Shown piece after piece: positions 33,993 through 42,045 of a stretch of DNA of 64,000 nt. The stretch spans positions 2,169,001-2,233,000 of the forward strand of contig NZ_CP040518.1 in NCBI RefSeq assembly GCF_005848555.1, in the 5' to 3' direction. The position numbers and the translations under genes are program-made. Under the pieces are notes generated by a model. The model had not been told where the DNA came from and made no database searches. It was given only the letters and a program-made list of their open reading frames with translations. This DNA is from Blautia sp. SC05B48. Lineage in GTDB: Bacteria; Bacillota; Clostridia; Lachnospirales; Lachnospiraceae. Positions within the stretch are counted from its first letter, which is position 1. Each line of letters begins with the position of its first letter.

Positions 33993-35372
33993 ATGAAATA
34001 TGACGTACTGATCGTAGGAGCAGGTCCCGGTGGAATCTTTGCGGCCTATGAACTGATGAATAATGATCCGGAGAAAAAGATTGCGGTTTTTGAAGCTGGT
34101 CATCCTCTGGAAAAAAGAAAATGTCCCATCGACGGAAAGAAAGTAAAATCCTGTATCCATTGCAAAACCTGTGCGATCATGAAGGGATTTGGCGGTGCAG
34201 GCGCTTTCTCCGACGGGAAATATAATATCACCAATCAGTTTGGCGGAACTCTGTACCAGCATATCGGCAAGGATACAGCCACAGAGCTGATGGAATATGT
34301 AGATAAACTGAACCTGATGCATGGCGGTGAGGGAACCAAACTTTATTCTACCACAAACAGCGAGATTCGTAAGCTCTGCCTTCAGAACGGCCTGCATCTT
34401 CTGGATGCATCAGTCCGCCATCTGGGAACAGATATCAACTATGTGGTACTTCAGAACCTCTATGAAAAAATGAAAGACCATGTGGACTTCTATTTTGACG
34501 CATCTGTTGACAAAGTAGAAAAAACTGAAGACGGTTATGCAGTTTTTGTAGGAGATGAGCGTTACGAGGGAACTTACTGTATCATCTCCGCAGGACGAAG
34601 CGGAAGTAAATGGATGGAGACGGTATGTACAGAGCTTAAGATCCCGACTCTTTCCAACCGTGTGGACATTGGAGTCCGTGTGGAGCTTCCGGCGGAGGTT
34701 TTCAGCCGTCTGACAGATGAGCTTTATGAGAGCAAGATCGTTTACAGAACTGAGAAGTTTGAGGATATGGTTCGTACCTTCTGCATGAACCCGCGAGGTG
34801 TTGTCGTGAATGAAAATACCAACGGTATTATCACAGTAAACGGTCACAGCTACGAAGATCCGGCAAAGCATACCAACAATACAAACTTTGCCCTTCTGGT
34901 ATCCAAGCATTTCTCAGAGCCGTTCCATGACAGCAACGGATACGGTGAGAGCATTGCAAGACTTTCCAATATGCTTGGCGGTGGTGTTATGGTACAGCGG
35001 TTCGGAGATCTGATTCGCGGAAGACGAAGCACAAAAGCCCGTATTGAGGAAAGCTTCGTAACACCTACACTTTCTGCGACACCGGGAGATTTAAGCCTTG
35101 TTATGCCGAAACGTATCCTGGATGGCATCATCGAGATGATCTATGCCCTGGATAAGATCGCACCGGGAACCGCGGATGACGATACTTTGCTTTATGGCGT
35201 GGAGGTTAAATTCTACAACATGGAGGTTGAGATCGACGAAAATCTGGAAACTTGCCACAAGGGTCTCTTTGTTATCGGAGACTGCAGCGGCGTGACACAC
35301 TCTCTTTCCCATGCATCTGCCAGCGGAATCTACGTAGCCAGATACCTGGAGCAGGAGTATTTTAACAGATAA
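33993..35372 (+). CDS. FAD-dependent oxidoreductase (HI0933-like dehydrogenase family)
   Basis: 459 residues. FAD-binding motif VGAGPGGIFAAYE at residues 7-19; then CPIDGKKVKSCIHCKTC with three or four cysteines near 45-65, and GFGGAGAFSDGK; the C-terminal GDCSGVTHSLSHASASG motif closes the FAD site. This is a widespread uncharacterised group of FAD-dependent dehydrogenases in anaerobes. The Cys cluster suggests a metal or iron-sulfur site. RBS AAGGAG. Stands alone, terminated at 35471. Confidence 0.8.
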   Translation: MKYDVLIVGAGPGGIFAAYELMNNDPEKKIAVFEAGHPLEKRKCPIDGKKVKSCIHCKTCAIMKGFGGAGAFSDGKYNITNQFGGTLYQHIGKDTATELMEYVDKLNLMHGGEGTKLYSTTNSEIRKLCLQNGLHLLDASVRHLGTDINYVVLQNLYEKMKDHVDFYFDASVDKVEKTEDGYAVFVGDERYEGTYCIISAGRSGSKWMETVCTELKIPTLSNRVDIGVRVELPAEVFSRLTDELYESKIVYRTEKFEDMVRTFCMNPRGVVVNENTNGIITVNGHSYEDPAKHTNNTNFALLVSKHFSEPFHDSNGYGESIARLSNMLGGGVMVQRFGDLIRGRRSTKARIEESFVTPTLSATPGDLSLVMPKRILDGIIEMIYALDKIAPGTADDDTLLYGVEVKFYNMEVEIDENLETCHKGLFVIGDCSGVTHSLSHASASGIYVARYLEQEYFNR

Positions 35373-35417
35373 ACTGCAGAGCAGTTTATCTGTTATGAGC
35401 AAGTAGCGAATATTTGG
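35363..35417 (+). repeat. Hairpin repeat, copy B
   Basis: Perfect 14-bp stem AACAGATAAACTGC (35364-35377) with GCAGTTTATCTGTT (35381-35394), loop AGA, then ATGAGCAAGTAGCGAAT. It begins inside the stop region of the oxidoreductase gene. Same design as copy A at 14979. Confidence 0.5.
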
Positions 35418-35423
35418 TGTAAG

Positions 35424-35471
35424 ACAGTCCTTTTCTGATATCAGGGTGATGACAGAAAGGGGCTGTTTTTT
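35424..35471 (+). terminator. Terminator after the FAD oxidoreductase
   Basis: ACAGTCCTTTTCTG paired with CAGAAAGGGGCTGT (with G-T pairs), then six Ts. Confidence 0.75.
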
Positions 35472-35622
35472 ATGCAGGATGTGCATGAAGATTGGAGAAA
35501 GTATTCTGATAATAACTGACAGATACAGGGAGAAAACCGGTTACTGTTCACTGGTAATATTTCGCGAGGTGTTTTTTTGTGAGCGAAGATCACAGAAAAC
35601 CGTGAATCGTCTGACATCAATC

Positions 35623-35651
35623 TTGACAAATTTATGAGTTTGTGGTAAAAG
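35623..35651 (+). promoter_or_regulatory. Possible promoter of the cobalamin-riboswitch operon
   Basis: TTGACA, 17-base spacer, TAAAAG. A TATAAT at 35688-35693 is an alternative -10 but lacks a good -35. Either gives a transcript that includes the riboswitch. I see nothing further in 35472-35622. Confidence 0.5.
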
Positions 35652-35692
35652 TTAGATAACCAGGTAAAAGAAAATATGTGCAAATGTTATAA

Positions 35693-35845
35693 TGATAAGG
35701 TTGCATCCAGTCGGATGTGCAAAAGAGAATCCGGTGAGAATCCGGAACGATACCGTCACTGTGAAAGGGGAGCTGCTTTTATAACCACTGGGAGACCGGG
35801 AAGGGAAAGCAGTGTGGAACCAAGTCAGGAGAACTGCCTTATTGT
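35693..35845 (+). ncRNA. Cobalamin riboswitch 1
   Basis: Matches the AdoCbl/cobalamin riboswitch core: AGAGAATCCGGTGAGAATCC, CCGTCACTGTGA, GGGGAGC, CCACTGGGAGACCGGGAAGG and the B12 box AAGTCAGGAGAACTGCC at 35822-35838. It represses downstream expression when cobalamin is bound. The expression platform is the terminator at 35940-35971, before the cbiK-like gene. Open frames across this stretch are not real. Confidence 0.95.
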
Positions 35846-35939
35846 GAGATCCAGGGATTCGCGGTTTACGAATCGGTATTCTCCATAACAATACAGAACT
35901 TCTTTTTATGTATTTGTATTGCGCAGAGAATCATGTGTG

Positions 35940-35971
35940 AGCAGGCGGCCGCAGAGAGCTGCTGTTTTTTT
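35940..35971 (+). terminator. Expression-platform terminator of riboswitch 1
   Basis: CAGGCGGC pairs with GCTGCTG, followed by seven Ts, 46 bases before the start codon of the cbiK-like gene. Confidence 0.7.
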
Positions 35972-36017
35972 GTACATATCAGTATTCTGGAAATACATGA
36001 AAAGAGGACAATGAGAA

Positions 36018-37310
36018 ATGAAAAGAAAAACAATGTTAGCTCTGATGCTCGCAGTTTCCATGACATGCTCTATGGGTGCGGCTACAACAGCAATGGCAGC
36101 AGAGGATTCTGCTACAGAAGAGAACGCTGAGGCAGCTGATACCACAGAGGCTTCTGATGCAGATCAGGAAGCAGCAGATAATGTAGCAGCTCTGATCGAC
36201 AAGATCTATGTACAGGAAAGAAACGACACAACAGATGAGGACTGCAAGGCAGCCAAAGAAGCATGGGATGCTCTGACAGATGCTCAGAAAGAGCTGGTAG
36301 AGGGTGAGAATGCAGATCCGGATTATTTCGGACGTGACACAGGAGATGCTTCCAAGGACGATCCGCGTAACCAGGATGAGATCGGTGAGAATGAACTTCT
36401 TGTTGTAAGCTTTGGTACTTCCTTCAATGACAGCCGTGCAGAGGATGTCAAGGGAATCGAGGATGCTCTTGCAGAAGCTTATCCGGACTGGTCTGTAAGA
36501 AGAGCATTTACAGCACAGATCATCATCAACCATGTAGAGGCAAGAGATAATGAAGTGATCGATAACATGCAGCAGGCTCTTGACCGTGCAGTAGAGAATG
36601 GTGTTAAGAATCTGGTTGTACAGCCTACCCATCTGATGCATGGTGCTGAGTACGATGAGATGACAGAAGCAATCAATGGCTATAAAGATAAATTCGAGTC
36701 TGTAGCTATCGCAGAGCCAATGCTCGGTGAGGTTGGAGACGATGCAACTGTGATCAATGATGACAAGAAAGCCGTTGCTCAGGCGATCACAGATACGGCT
36801 TGCAAAGAGGCCGGATTTGACAGCATGGATGCAGCAGCTGAGGCTGGCACAGCATTCGTATTCATGGGACATGGAACATCCCATACAGCTAATATTACAT
36901 ACGATCAGATGCAGACACAGATGGAAAATCTTGGATTGAAGAACGCATTCATCGGTACTGTAGAGGGTAAGCCGGAAGATACAGCCTGCGACAAGGTTAT
37001 CGAGAAGGTAAAAGAAGCAGGATACAAGAACGTTGTTCTTCGTCCGCTGATGGTTGTTGCCGGAGACCATGCAAATAACGATATGGCCGGTGATGATGAG
37101 GATTCCTGGAAGAGCCAGTTTGTAGCATCCGGAAACTTCGATAAGGTTGACTGCCAGATCGAGGGTCTTGGAAGAATCGAAGCCGTTGAGAAGCTTTATG
37201 TAGAGCATACAAAGGCAGCCATCGATTCTCTGGGAAGCACTGAGGAGTCCGCAGATTCTGATGCAGCAGCAGATACAGAGGCTGATTCTGCTGAGGAGTC
37301 CGCAGAATAA
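36018..37310 (+). CDS. cbiK: Secreted CbiK-like sirohydrochlorin cobaltochelatase
   Basis: 430 residues. A clear Sec signal peptide (MKRKTMLALMLAVSM, cleavage near AMA-AE), a Glu/Asp/Ala-rich linker, a helical domain of about 50 residues (LIDKIYVQERN to QKELVEGEN), then a complete CbiK/type II chelatase domain from LLVVSFGTSFNDSR near residue 125. Chelating histidines are in PTHLMHG and MGHGTSHT. CbiK inserts cobalt into sirohydrochlorin for B12; an exported form in a Gram-positive is unusual. Cobalamin-riboswitch control and the linked ABC transporter suggest tetrapyrrole or cobalt capture outside the cell. RBS AGAGGA. Confidence 0.88.
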   Translation: MKRKTMLALMLAVSMTCSMGAATTAMAAEDSATEENAEAADTTEASDADQEAADNVAALIDKIYVQERNDTTDEDCKAAKEAWDALTDAQKELVEGENADPDYFGRDTGDASKDDPRNQDEIGENELLVVSFGTSFNDSRAEDVKGIEDALAEAYPDWSVRRAFTAQIIINHVEARDNEVIDNMQQALDRAVENGVKNLVVQPTHLMHGAEYDEMTEAINGYKDKFESVAIAEPMLGEVGDDATVINDDKKAVAQAITDTACKEAGFDSMDAAAEAGTAFVFMGHGTSHTANITYDQMQTQMENLGLKNAFIGTVEGKPEDTACDKVIEKVKEAGYKNVVLRPLMVVAGDHANNDMAGDDEDSWKSQFVASGNFDKVDCQIEGLGRIEAVEKLYVEHTKAAIDSLGSTEESADSDAAADTEADSAEESAE

Positions 37311-37431
37311 TAAATATAAAAATATCTGAGTGAGTTCAGATACCTATAAGAAATCAATGTAACTGCCCGGAAAGATCAGGAAGACTGTTTTCCGGGCAGA
37401 TTGCTGTATCTATGGAAGGGAGAAGATTATC

Positions 37432-38433
37432 ATGAAAAAACGCTATGTAAACTTAATTCTTGCAATGGCAAGTGCATCAGTCCTGGTGCTGGGCTCTGTG
37501 CCTGCGATGGCAAAAACAGATGAAACAAAAACAGAGTCCGGTGAGGAAGCAGAAGCTTCCGAAGAAAAGGATACAGATGCAGCCAAAGCAGATACCCTGG
37601 AAGATGGCGTTTATACAGCAGAGTTTGAGACAGACAGCAGCATGTTTCATGTAAATGAGGCCAATGACAAAAAAGGAGAGCTCACGGTCAAAGATGGTAA
37701 AATGACCATCCACGTAAGTCTGGTTTCCAAGAAGATCGTTAACCTGTTTGCGGGAACTGCCGAGGATGCCCAGAAGGACGGAGCAGAGATCATTGAGCCG
37801 ACCACAGATACAGTGAAGTACAGCGATGGTTATACAGAGGAGGTTTACGGATTTGATATCCCGGTACCGGCCATTGGTGAGGAATTTAACGTGGCGATCC
37901 TGGGAGAAAAAGGCAAATGGTACGACCATAAAGTCAGCGTAAAGGATCCTGTAAAAACAGAGGATACTGCTGAAAAAACAGAGGACGATACAGAAAAAAA
38001 AGGAGCTGCCTCTGACAAAAAGACAGCAGAAAAGTCAGATGAGTCCAAAGATGGAAAAACCTCTGACGACAAGAAATCCGAAGGGAAAAAGCCGGAGGAT
38101 CTGAAACTGGAGGATGGAACCTATGAGACTGATGTAACCCTTACAGGCGGATCAGGAAGAGCATCCGTAGAATCTCCGGCCAAAGTAGAGATCAAGGACA
38201 AAGAAGCTACGGCAACCATCATCTGGAGCAGTCCGAATTATGATTATATGATCGTGGACGGCGAAAAATATGAGCCGGTGAATAAAGACGGAAACTCCAC
38301 ATTTGAGATCCCGGTCACTGTCTTTGATGCAGAAATGGAAGTGACTGCAGATACTGTAGCCATGAGTACGCCTCACGAGATTGAGTATACTCTGAATTTT
38401 GATTCTTCAAGTATGAAAAAGGAAGAAAAATGA
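37432..38433 (+). CDS. Secreted two-domain surface protein of the cobalamin-regulated operon
   Basis: 333 residues with a signal peptide (1-27), two related beta-rich domains (about 54-165 and 223-325, each opening LEDGxYxxxxxx) and a Lys/Asp/Glu-rich linker between them. The second has SSPNYDYMIVDGEKY. The layout is reminiscent of NEAT-type or other ligand-capture surface modules found with iron and corrinoid transporters, but I cannot assign the family with certainty. It overlaps the following binding-protein gene by four bases, so the two probably act together. RBS AGGGAG. Confidence 0.65.
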   Translation: MKKRYVNLILAMASASVLVLGSVPAMAKTDETKTESGEEAEASEEKDTDAAKADTLEDGVYTAEFETDSSMFHVNEANDKKGELTVKDGKMTIHVSLVSKKIVNLFAGTAEDAQKDGAEIIEPTTDTVKYSDGYTEEVYGFDIPVPAIGEEFNVAILGEKGKWYDHKVSVKDPVKTEDTAEKTEDDTEKKGAASDKKTAEKSDESKDGKTSDDKKSEGKKPEDLKLEDGTYETDVTLTGGSGRASVESPAKVEIKDKEATATIIWSSPNYDYMIVDGEKYEPVNKDGNSTFEIPVTVFDAEMEVTADTVAMSTPHEIEYTLNFDSSSMKKEEK

Positions 38434-39575
38434 AAAAAATAATTTCATACATATTTCTGACGCTGACCCTGATCCTGGGGTGTGCTTTTGCAGTGCAGGC
38501 AGCAGAGACAGAACATAAGCCTGCGGATATTCCAGGCCTTACCTTTGACCACAGTATGGATCTTTCCTACGCAAAGGAATTTAATGTGGATTACTACAAC
38601 GATGGCTATGCGCTGCTCACCATTGATCAGGAAGGACAGTTTCTTGTAGTTCCCGAAGGAAAGAAAGCACCGGAGGGGCTGGATCCTGACATTGCGGTTC
38701 TGCAGCAGCCCATAAACAATATCTATCTGGTAGCAACCTCGGCCATGGATCTTTTCCGTGCTATCGACGGGATTGACAGCATCAAGCTTTCCGGAACCAA
38801 GGAAGACGGATGGTATATCCAGGAAGCAAAGGACGCCATGGAACAGAAAAAGATGATCTATGCCGGCAAGTACAGTGCTCCGGATTACGAGCTGATCCTG
38901 AACGAGGGCTGTGACCTTGCCATTGAATCCACCATGATCCATCACAATCCGGAGGTACAGGAGAAGCTGGAGCAGTTCGGGATCCCTGTAATGGTAGAGC
39001 GTTCCAGCTATGAGAGTCATCCTCTTGGAAGGACCGAGTGGATGAAGCTTTACGCAGTTCTTCTGGGAAAAGAAGATGTAGCAGAAAAGGTTTTCAAAGA
39101 GCAGACGGACAAGCTGGATAAGGTTCTCACCGCAGATAAAACAGACAAGACCGTGGCGTTCTTTTATATCAACTCTGTAGGTGCGGTAAATATAAGAAAA
39201 AGCGGCGACTATGTTTCGGAAATGATCTCCCTCGCAGGAGGAAATTATGTTCCGGAGGATACGGGAGTAAATGACAATGCTCTTTCTACCATGAATATGC
39301 AGATGGAAGAGTTTTATGCCAAGGCGAAGGATGCAGACTATGTCATCTACAACAGTACGATCGACGGGGAACTTAAGACCATTGATGAGCTTCTTTCCAA
39401 AAGTAAGCTTCTTGCAGATTTCAAGGCAGTGAAGAACGGAAATGTCTGGTGCACAGGCAAAAATCTTTTCCAGGAAACCACCGGACTTGGAACCATGATC
39501 GAGGATATCCACACCATGCTGACTACAGATGATGATTCTCTGGATGAGCTGACCTATATGCATAAACTGAAATAA
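38430..39575 (+). CDS. ABC transporter substrate-binding protein (FecB/BtuF type)
   Basis: 381 residues, signal peptide (possible lipoprotein with LILGC at 14-18) followed by a class III periplasmic-binding fold of the siderophore, heme and cobalamin type, with one helical backbone link: the Gly-Cys-Asp-Leu-Ala-Ile-Glu segment near 170 and the LAGGNYVPED segment near 270. Placement behind a cobalamin riboswitch and with a FecCD permease makes a corrinoid or related tetrapyrrole the likely ligand; this is inference. Confidence 0.8.
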   Translation: MKKIISYIFLTLTLILGCAFAVQAAETEHKPADIPGLTFDHSMDLSYAKEFNVDYYNDGYALLTIDQEGQFLVVPEGKKAPEGLDPDIAVLQQPINNIYLVATSAMDLFRAIDGIDSIKLSGTKEDGWYIQEAKDAMEQKKMIYAGKYSAPDYELILNEGCDLAIESTMIHHNPEVQEKLEQFGIPVMVERSSYESHPLGRTEWMKLYAVLLGKEDVAEKVFKEQTDKLDKVLTADKTDKTVAFFYINSVGAVNIRKSGDYVSEMISLAGGNYVPEDTGVNDNALSTMNMQMEEFYAKAKDADYVIYNSTIDGELKTIDELLSKSKLLADFKAVKNGNVWCTGKNLFQETTGLGTMIEDIHTMLTTDDDSLDELTYMHKLK

Positions 39576-39636
39576 ATTCCAGTGTTCGCTTTAACTCCTT
39601 TGCCGGTTTCCACCTGTGAGCAGGAAACGAAAGGAT

Positions 39637-40692
39637 ATGATAACAAAACAGAAGAGGAGTGTACCAGAAAAAATGAATGACAGAAAACGCGCAGTCCGAT
39701 ACGGGATCTCTTTTGTGATCCTTGCGGTACTTTTGATCTTTTTATTTATATGGAATGTAAATTCCGGAAGTATCCACCTCTCTGTGAAGGAGATCCTGAA
39801 TATCATATTCCGGCATCAGGGAGATGAAACTTCTTATAATATCGTCTGGGAGATCCGTCTTCCCAGGATACTGGCAGTTATCATCCTTGGCGGAGCACTT
39901 TCTGTTTCCGGATTTTTGCTGCAGACCTTTTTTAACAATCCTATCGCGGGACCCTTTGTACTGGGAATCTCTTCCGGTGCCAAGCTGATCGTGGCACTTC
40001 TGATGATCTTTTTTTTAAGCAGATCGGTGTCCATCGATTCCGGTGCCATGATCCTGGCTGCTTTTGCGGGCTCAATGATCTCCATGGGCTTTGTGCTCCT
40101 TGTGGCAAAAAAAGTCCACAACATGTCCATGCTGGTCATCAGTGGTGTTATGATCGGCTATATCTGTTCGGCCATCACAGACTTTGTGGTGACCTTTGCA
40201 GATGATTCCAACATAGTCAATCTTCACAATTGGTCATTGGGTAGCTTTTCCGGTATGACCTGGGGAAATGTGCAGACTATGGCCGTTGTGGTACTTCTTA
40301 CTATGGTGATCGTATTTTTTATGTCAAAACCGATCAGCGCCTATCAGCTGGGGGAGACTTACGCGCAGAATATGGGAGTTAATATCAAGGTTTTCAGGAT
40401 ACTTCTGATCCTGCTTTCCAGTATTCTTTCTGCCTGTGTGACTGCTTTTGCAGGGCCAATCTCCTTCGTGGGGATCGCTGTGCCTCACATTGCAAAAAGT
40501 CTCCTGAAGACTGCCAGACCGCTGCTTGTGATCCCGGCCTGTTTTCTGGGCGGTGCAGTGTTCTGCCTGTTCTGTGATCTGATCGCAAGAACTGTATTTG
40601 CACCGACGGAGCTGAGCATCAGTTCTGTGACGGCAGTTTTCGGAGCACCGGTAGTTATCTATATCATGATTCGCAGACAGCAGAGGATATAA
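39637..40692 (+). CDS. FecCD/BtuC-type ABC transporter permease
   Basis: About 351 residues, ten membrane helices, with the family signature GPISFVGIAVPHIAK near residue 275, the coupling-helix region that contacts the ATPase. Family members import iron-siderophores, heme or vitamin B12. The start is not certain: GTG 39616, ATG 39637 and ATG 39673 are in frame, and the last has GAGGAG 13 bases upstream. Four bases separate it from the ATPase gene. Confidence 0.88.
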   Translation: MITKQKRSVPEKMNDRKRAVRYGISFVILAVLLIFLFIWNVNSGSIHLSVKEILNIIFRHQGDETSYNIVWEIRLPRILAVIILGGALSVSGFLLQTFFNNPIAGPFVLGISSGAKLIVALLMIFFLSRSVSIDSGAMILAAFAGSMISMGFVLLVAKKVHNMSMLVISGVMIGYICSAITDFVVTFADDSNIVNLHNWSLGSFSGMTWGNVQTMAVVVLLTMVIVFFMSKPISAYQLGETYAQNMGVNIKVFRILLILLSSILSACVTAFAGPISFVGIAVPHIAKSLLKTARPLLVIPACFLGGAVFCLFCDLIARTVFAPTELSISSVTAVFGAPVVIYIMIRRQQRI

Positions 40693-40695
40693 ACG

Positions 40696-41799
40696 ATGAA
40701 ATCATATTTTTTTTATACAGATCAGCTGACCGTAGGCTATGATGGAAAACCACTGATCAAAGAGATCAATATTCAGCTGAATAAAGGAGAGATCCTGACA
40801 CTGATCGGTCCCAACGGTGCCGGAAAATCTACTATTTTGAAGAGTATCACAAGACAGCTTTCTCTGATCAGCGGAACGATATATCTGGAACATGAACAGA
40901 TGAGCCGAATGACCAACAGGGAAGTGTCAAAAAAACTGGCTGTAGTACTTACCGAGCGCATGCGCCCGGAGCTTATGACCTGTGAGGATGTGGTATCCAC
41001 CGGACGATATCCCTATACCGGAACTCTTGGGATACTTTCCGCAGAGGACAAGGAAAAAGTTAAAAGCGCTATGGAGATGGTTCACGCCTGGGATCTGAAG
41101 GACCGGGATTTTACAGCCATCAGTGACGGACAGAGACAGCGTATCCTTCTGGCACGCGCTATCTGCCAGGAACCGGAGATCATTATCCTGGATGAGCCGA
41201 CCTCCTTCCTGGATATCCGGCATAAGCTGGAGCTTCTTGCCATTTTGAAGAAGATGGTACTGGAAAAACAGATGACGGTGATCATGTCCCTTCATGAGCT
41301 GGATCTTGCCCAGAAGATTTCTGACCAGGTGATCTGTGTTCATGGAGATCACATTGAGAAATATGGTGCACCGGAGGAAATCTTTACCTCAGATTATATT
41401 CGGAAGCTTTATGGCATCACCCGTGGGAGCTATAATGCAGAATTCGGCTGCGTGGAAATGGAACCTCCGGCCGGAAAACCGGAGGTATTTGTGATCGGAG
41501 GAAATGGAAGTGGGATTCCGGTATACCGGAAACTGCAGCGCCAGGGGATTCCTTTTGTGACCGGAGTTCTCCATACCAATGATGCAGATTATCAGGTGGC
41601 AAAAGAACTGGCTGCAAAAGTGATCACGGAGAAGCCTTTTGAATGCATTTCAGAGTCAGCCTTTGAAGAAGCGCTGGAGTTCATGGGAAAATGTGAAAAA
41701 GTGTACTGTCCGCTGAAGGATTTTGGTATCATGAATGAAAAAAATCGGGAATTGCTGAAAAAAGCAAAAGAAACCGGAAAATTAAACCGGATCAGATAA
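40696..41799 (+). CDS. ABC transporter ATP-binding protein with C-terminal extension
   Basis: 367 residues. The first 255 are a FecE/BtuD-like ATPase: Walker A GPNGAGKST near 36, signature SDGQRQR (Ser-Asp-Gly-Gln instead of Ser-Gly-Gly-Gln) near 146 and Walker B IIILDEPTS near 165. After a Pro-rich joint near residue 258, about 110 additional residues follow with a beta-alpha pattern (VFVIGGNGSGIPVYRKL), resembling a small Rossmann-like domain. ABC ATPases of this family normally end near 260. It could be a regulatory domain; unknown. Confidence 0.88.
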   Translation: MKSYFFYTDQLTVGYDGKPLIKEINIQLNKGEILTLIGPNGAGKSTILKSITRQLSLISGTIYLEHEQMSRMTNREVSKKLAVVLTERMRPELMTCEDVVSTGRYPYTGTLGILSAEDKEKVKSAMEMVHAWDLKDRDFTAISDGQRQRILLARAICQEPEIIILDEPTSFLDIRHKLELLAILKKMVLEKQMTVIMSLHELDLAQKISDQVICVHGDHIEKYGAPEEIFTSDYIRKLYGITRGSYNAEFGCVEMEPPAGKPEVFVIGGNGSGIPVYRKLQRQGIPFVTGVLHTNDADYQVAKELAAKVITEKPFECISESAFEEALEFMGKCEKVYCPLKDFGIMNEKNRELLKKAKETGKLNRIR

Positions 41800-41828
41800 G
41801 TTCGCTGGGAAAAAGTGAAAAGCGATAA

Positions 41829-41874
41829 AACGTTGTCAGAAATGTGAGATATAATTTCTGGCAGCGTTTTTTTA
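41829..41874 (+). terminator. Terminator of the cobalamin-regulated operon
   Basis: AACGTTGTCAGAAAT paired with ATTTCTGGCAGCGTT, then a run of seven Ts. Confidence 0.85.
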
Positions 41875-41885
41875 TATAATATAAA

Positions 41886-41915
41886 TTACAAATATTTCTG
41901 CAGCTGTGTTATAAT
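41886..41915 (+). promoter_or_regulatory. Promoter of the DUF1002 gene
   Basis: TTACAA, 18-base spacer, TATAAT (41910-41915), 130 bases before the start codon. The leader holds an imperfect stem (ACATTC near 41947, GAATGT near 41975), function unknown. Confidence 0.65.
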
Positions 41916-42045
41916 ACAACAAGAATGACGGATCGTGAAGCGCTCACATTCGTGGAGATGTAAGTAACGAAGATGAATGTCCGCTTTACACCACAAAAGT
42001 TAAGCAGATACAATCAATCCGAAAAAATATATGGAGGGAAGATCA

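Noticed and set aside
35676..35888. A 70-codon plus-strand open frame between the FAD oxidoreductase and cbiK
   Set aside because: It lies within the cobalamin riboswitch aptamer.
36036..37208. A 390-codon minus-strand open frame across the cbiK-like gene
   Set aside because: Cys/Ile/Leu-biased shadow of a codon-biased plus-strand gene; no start signals.
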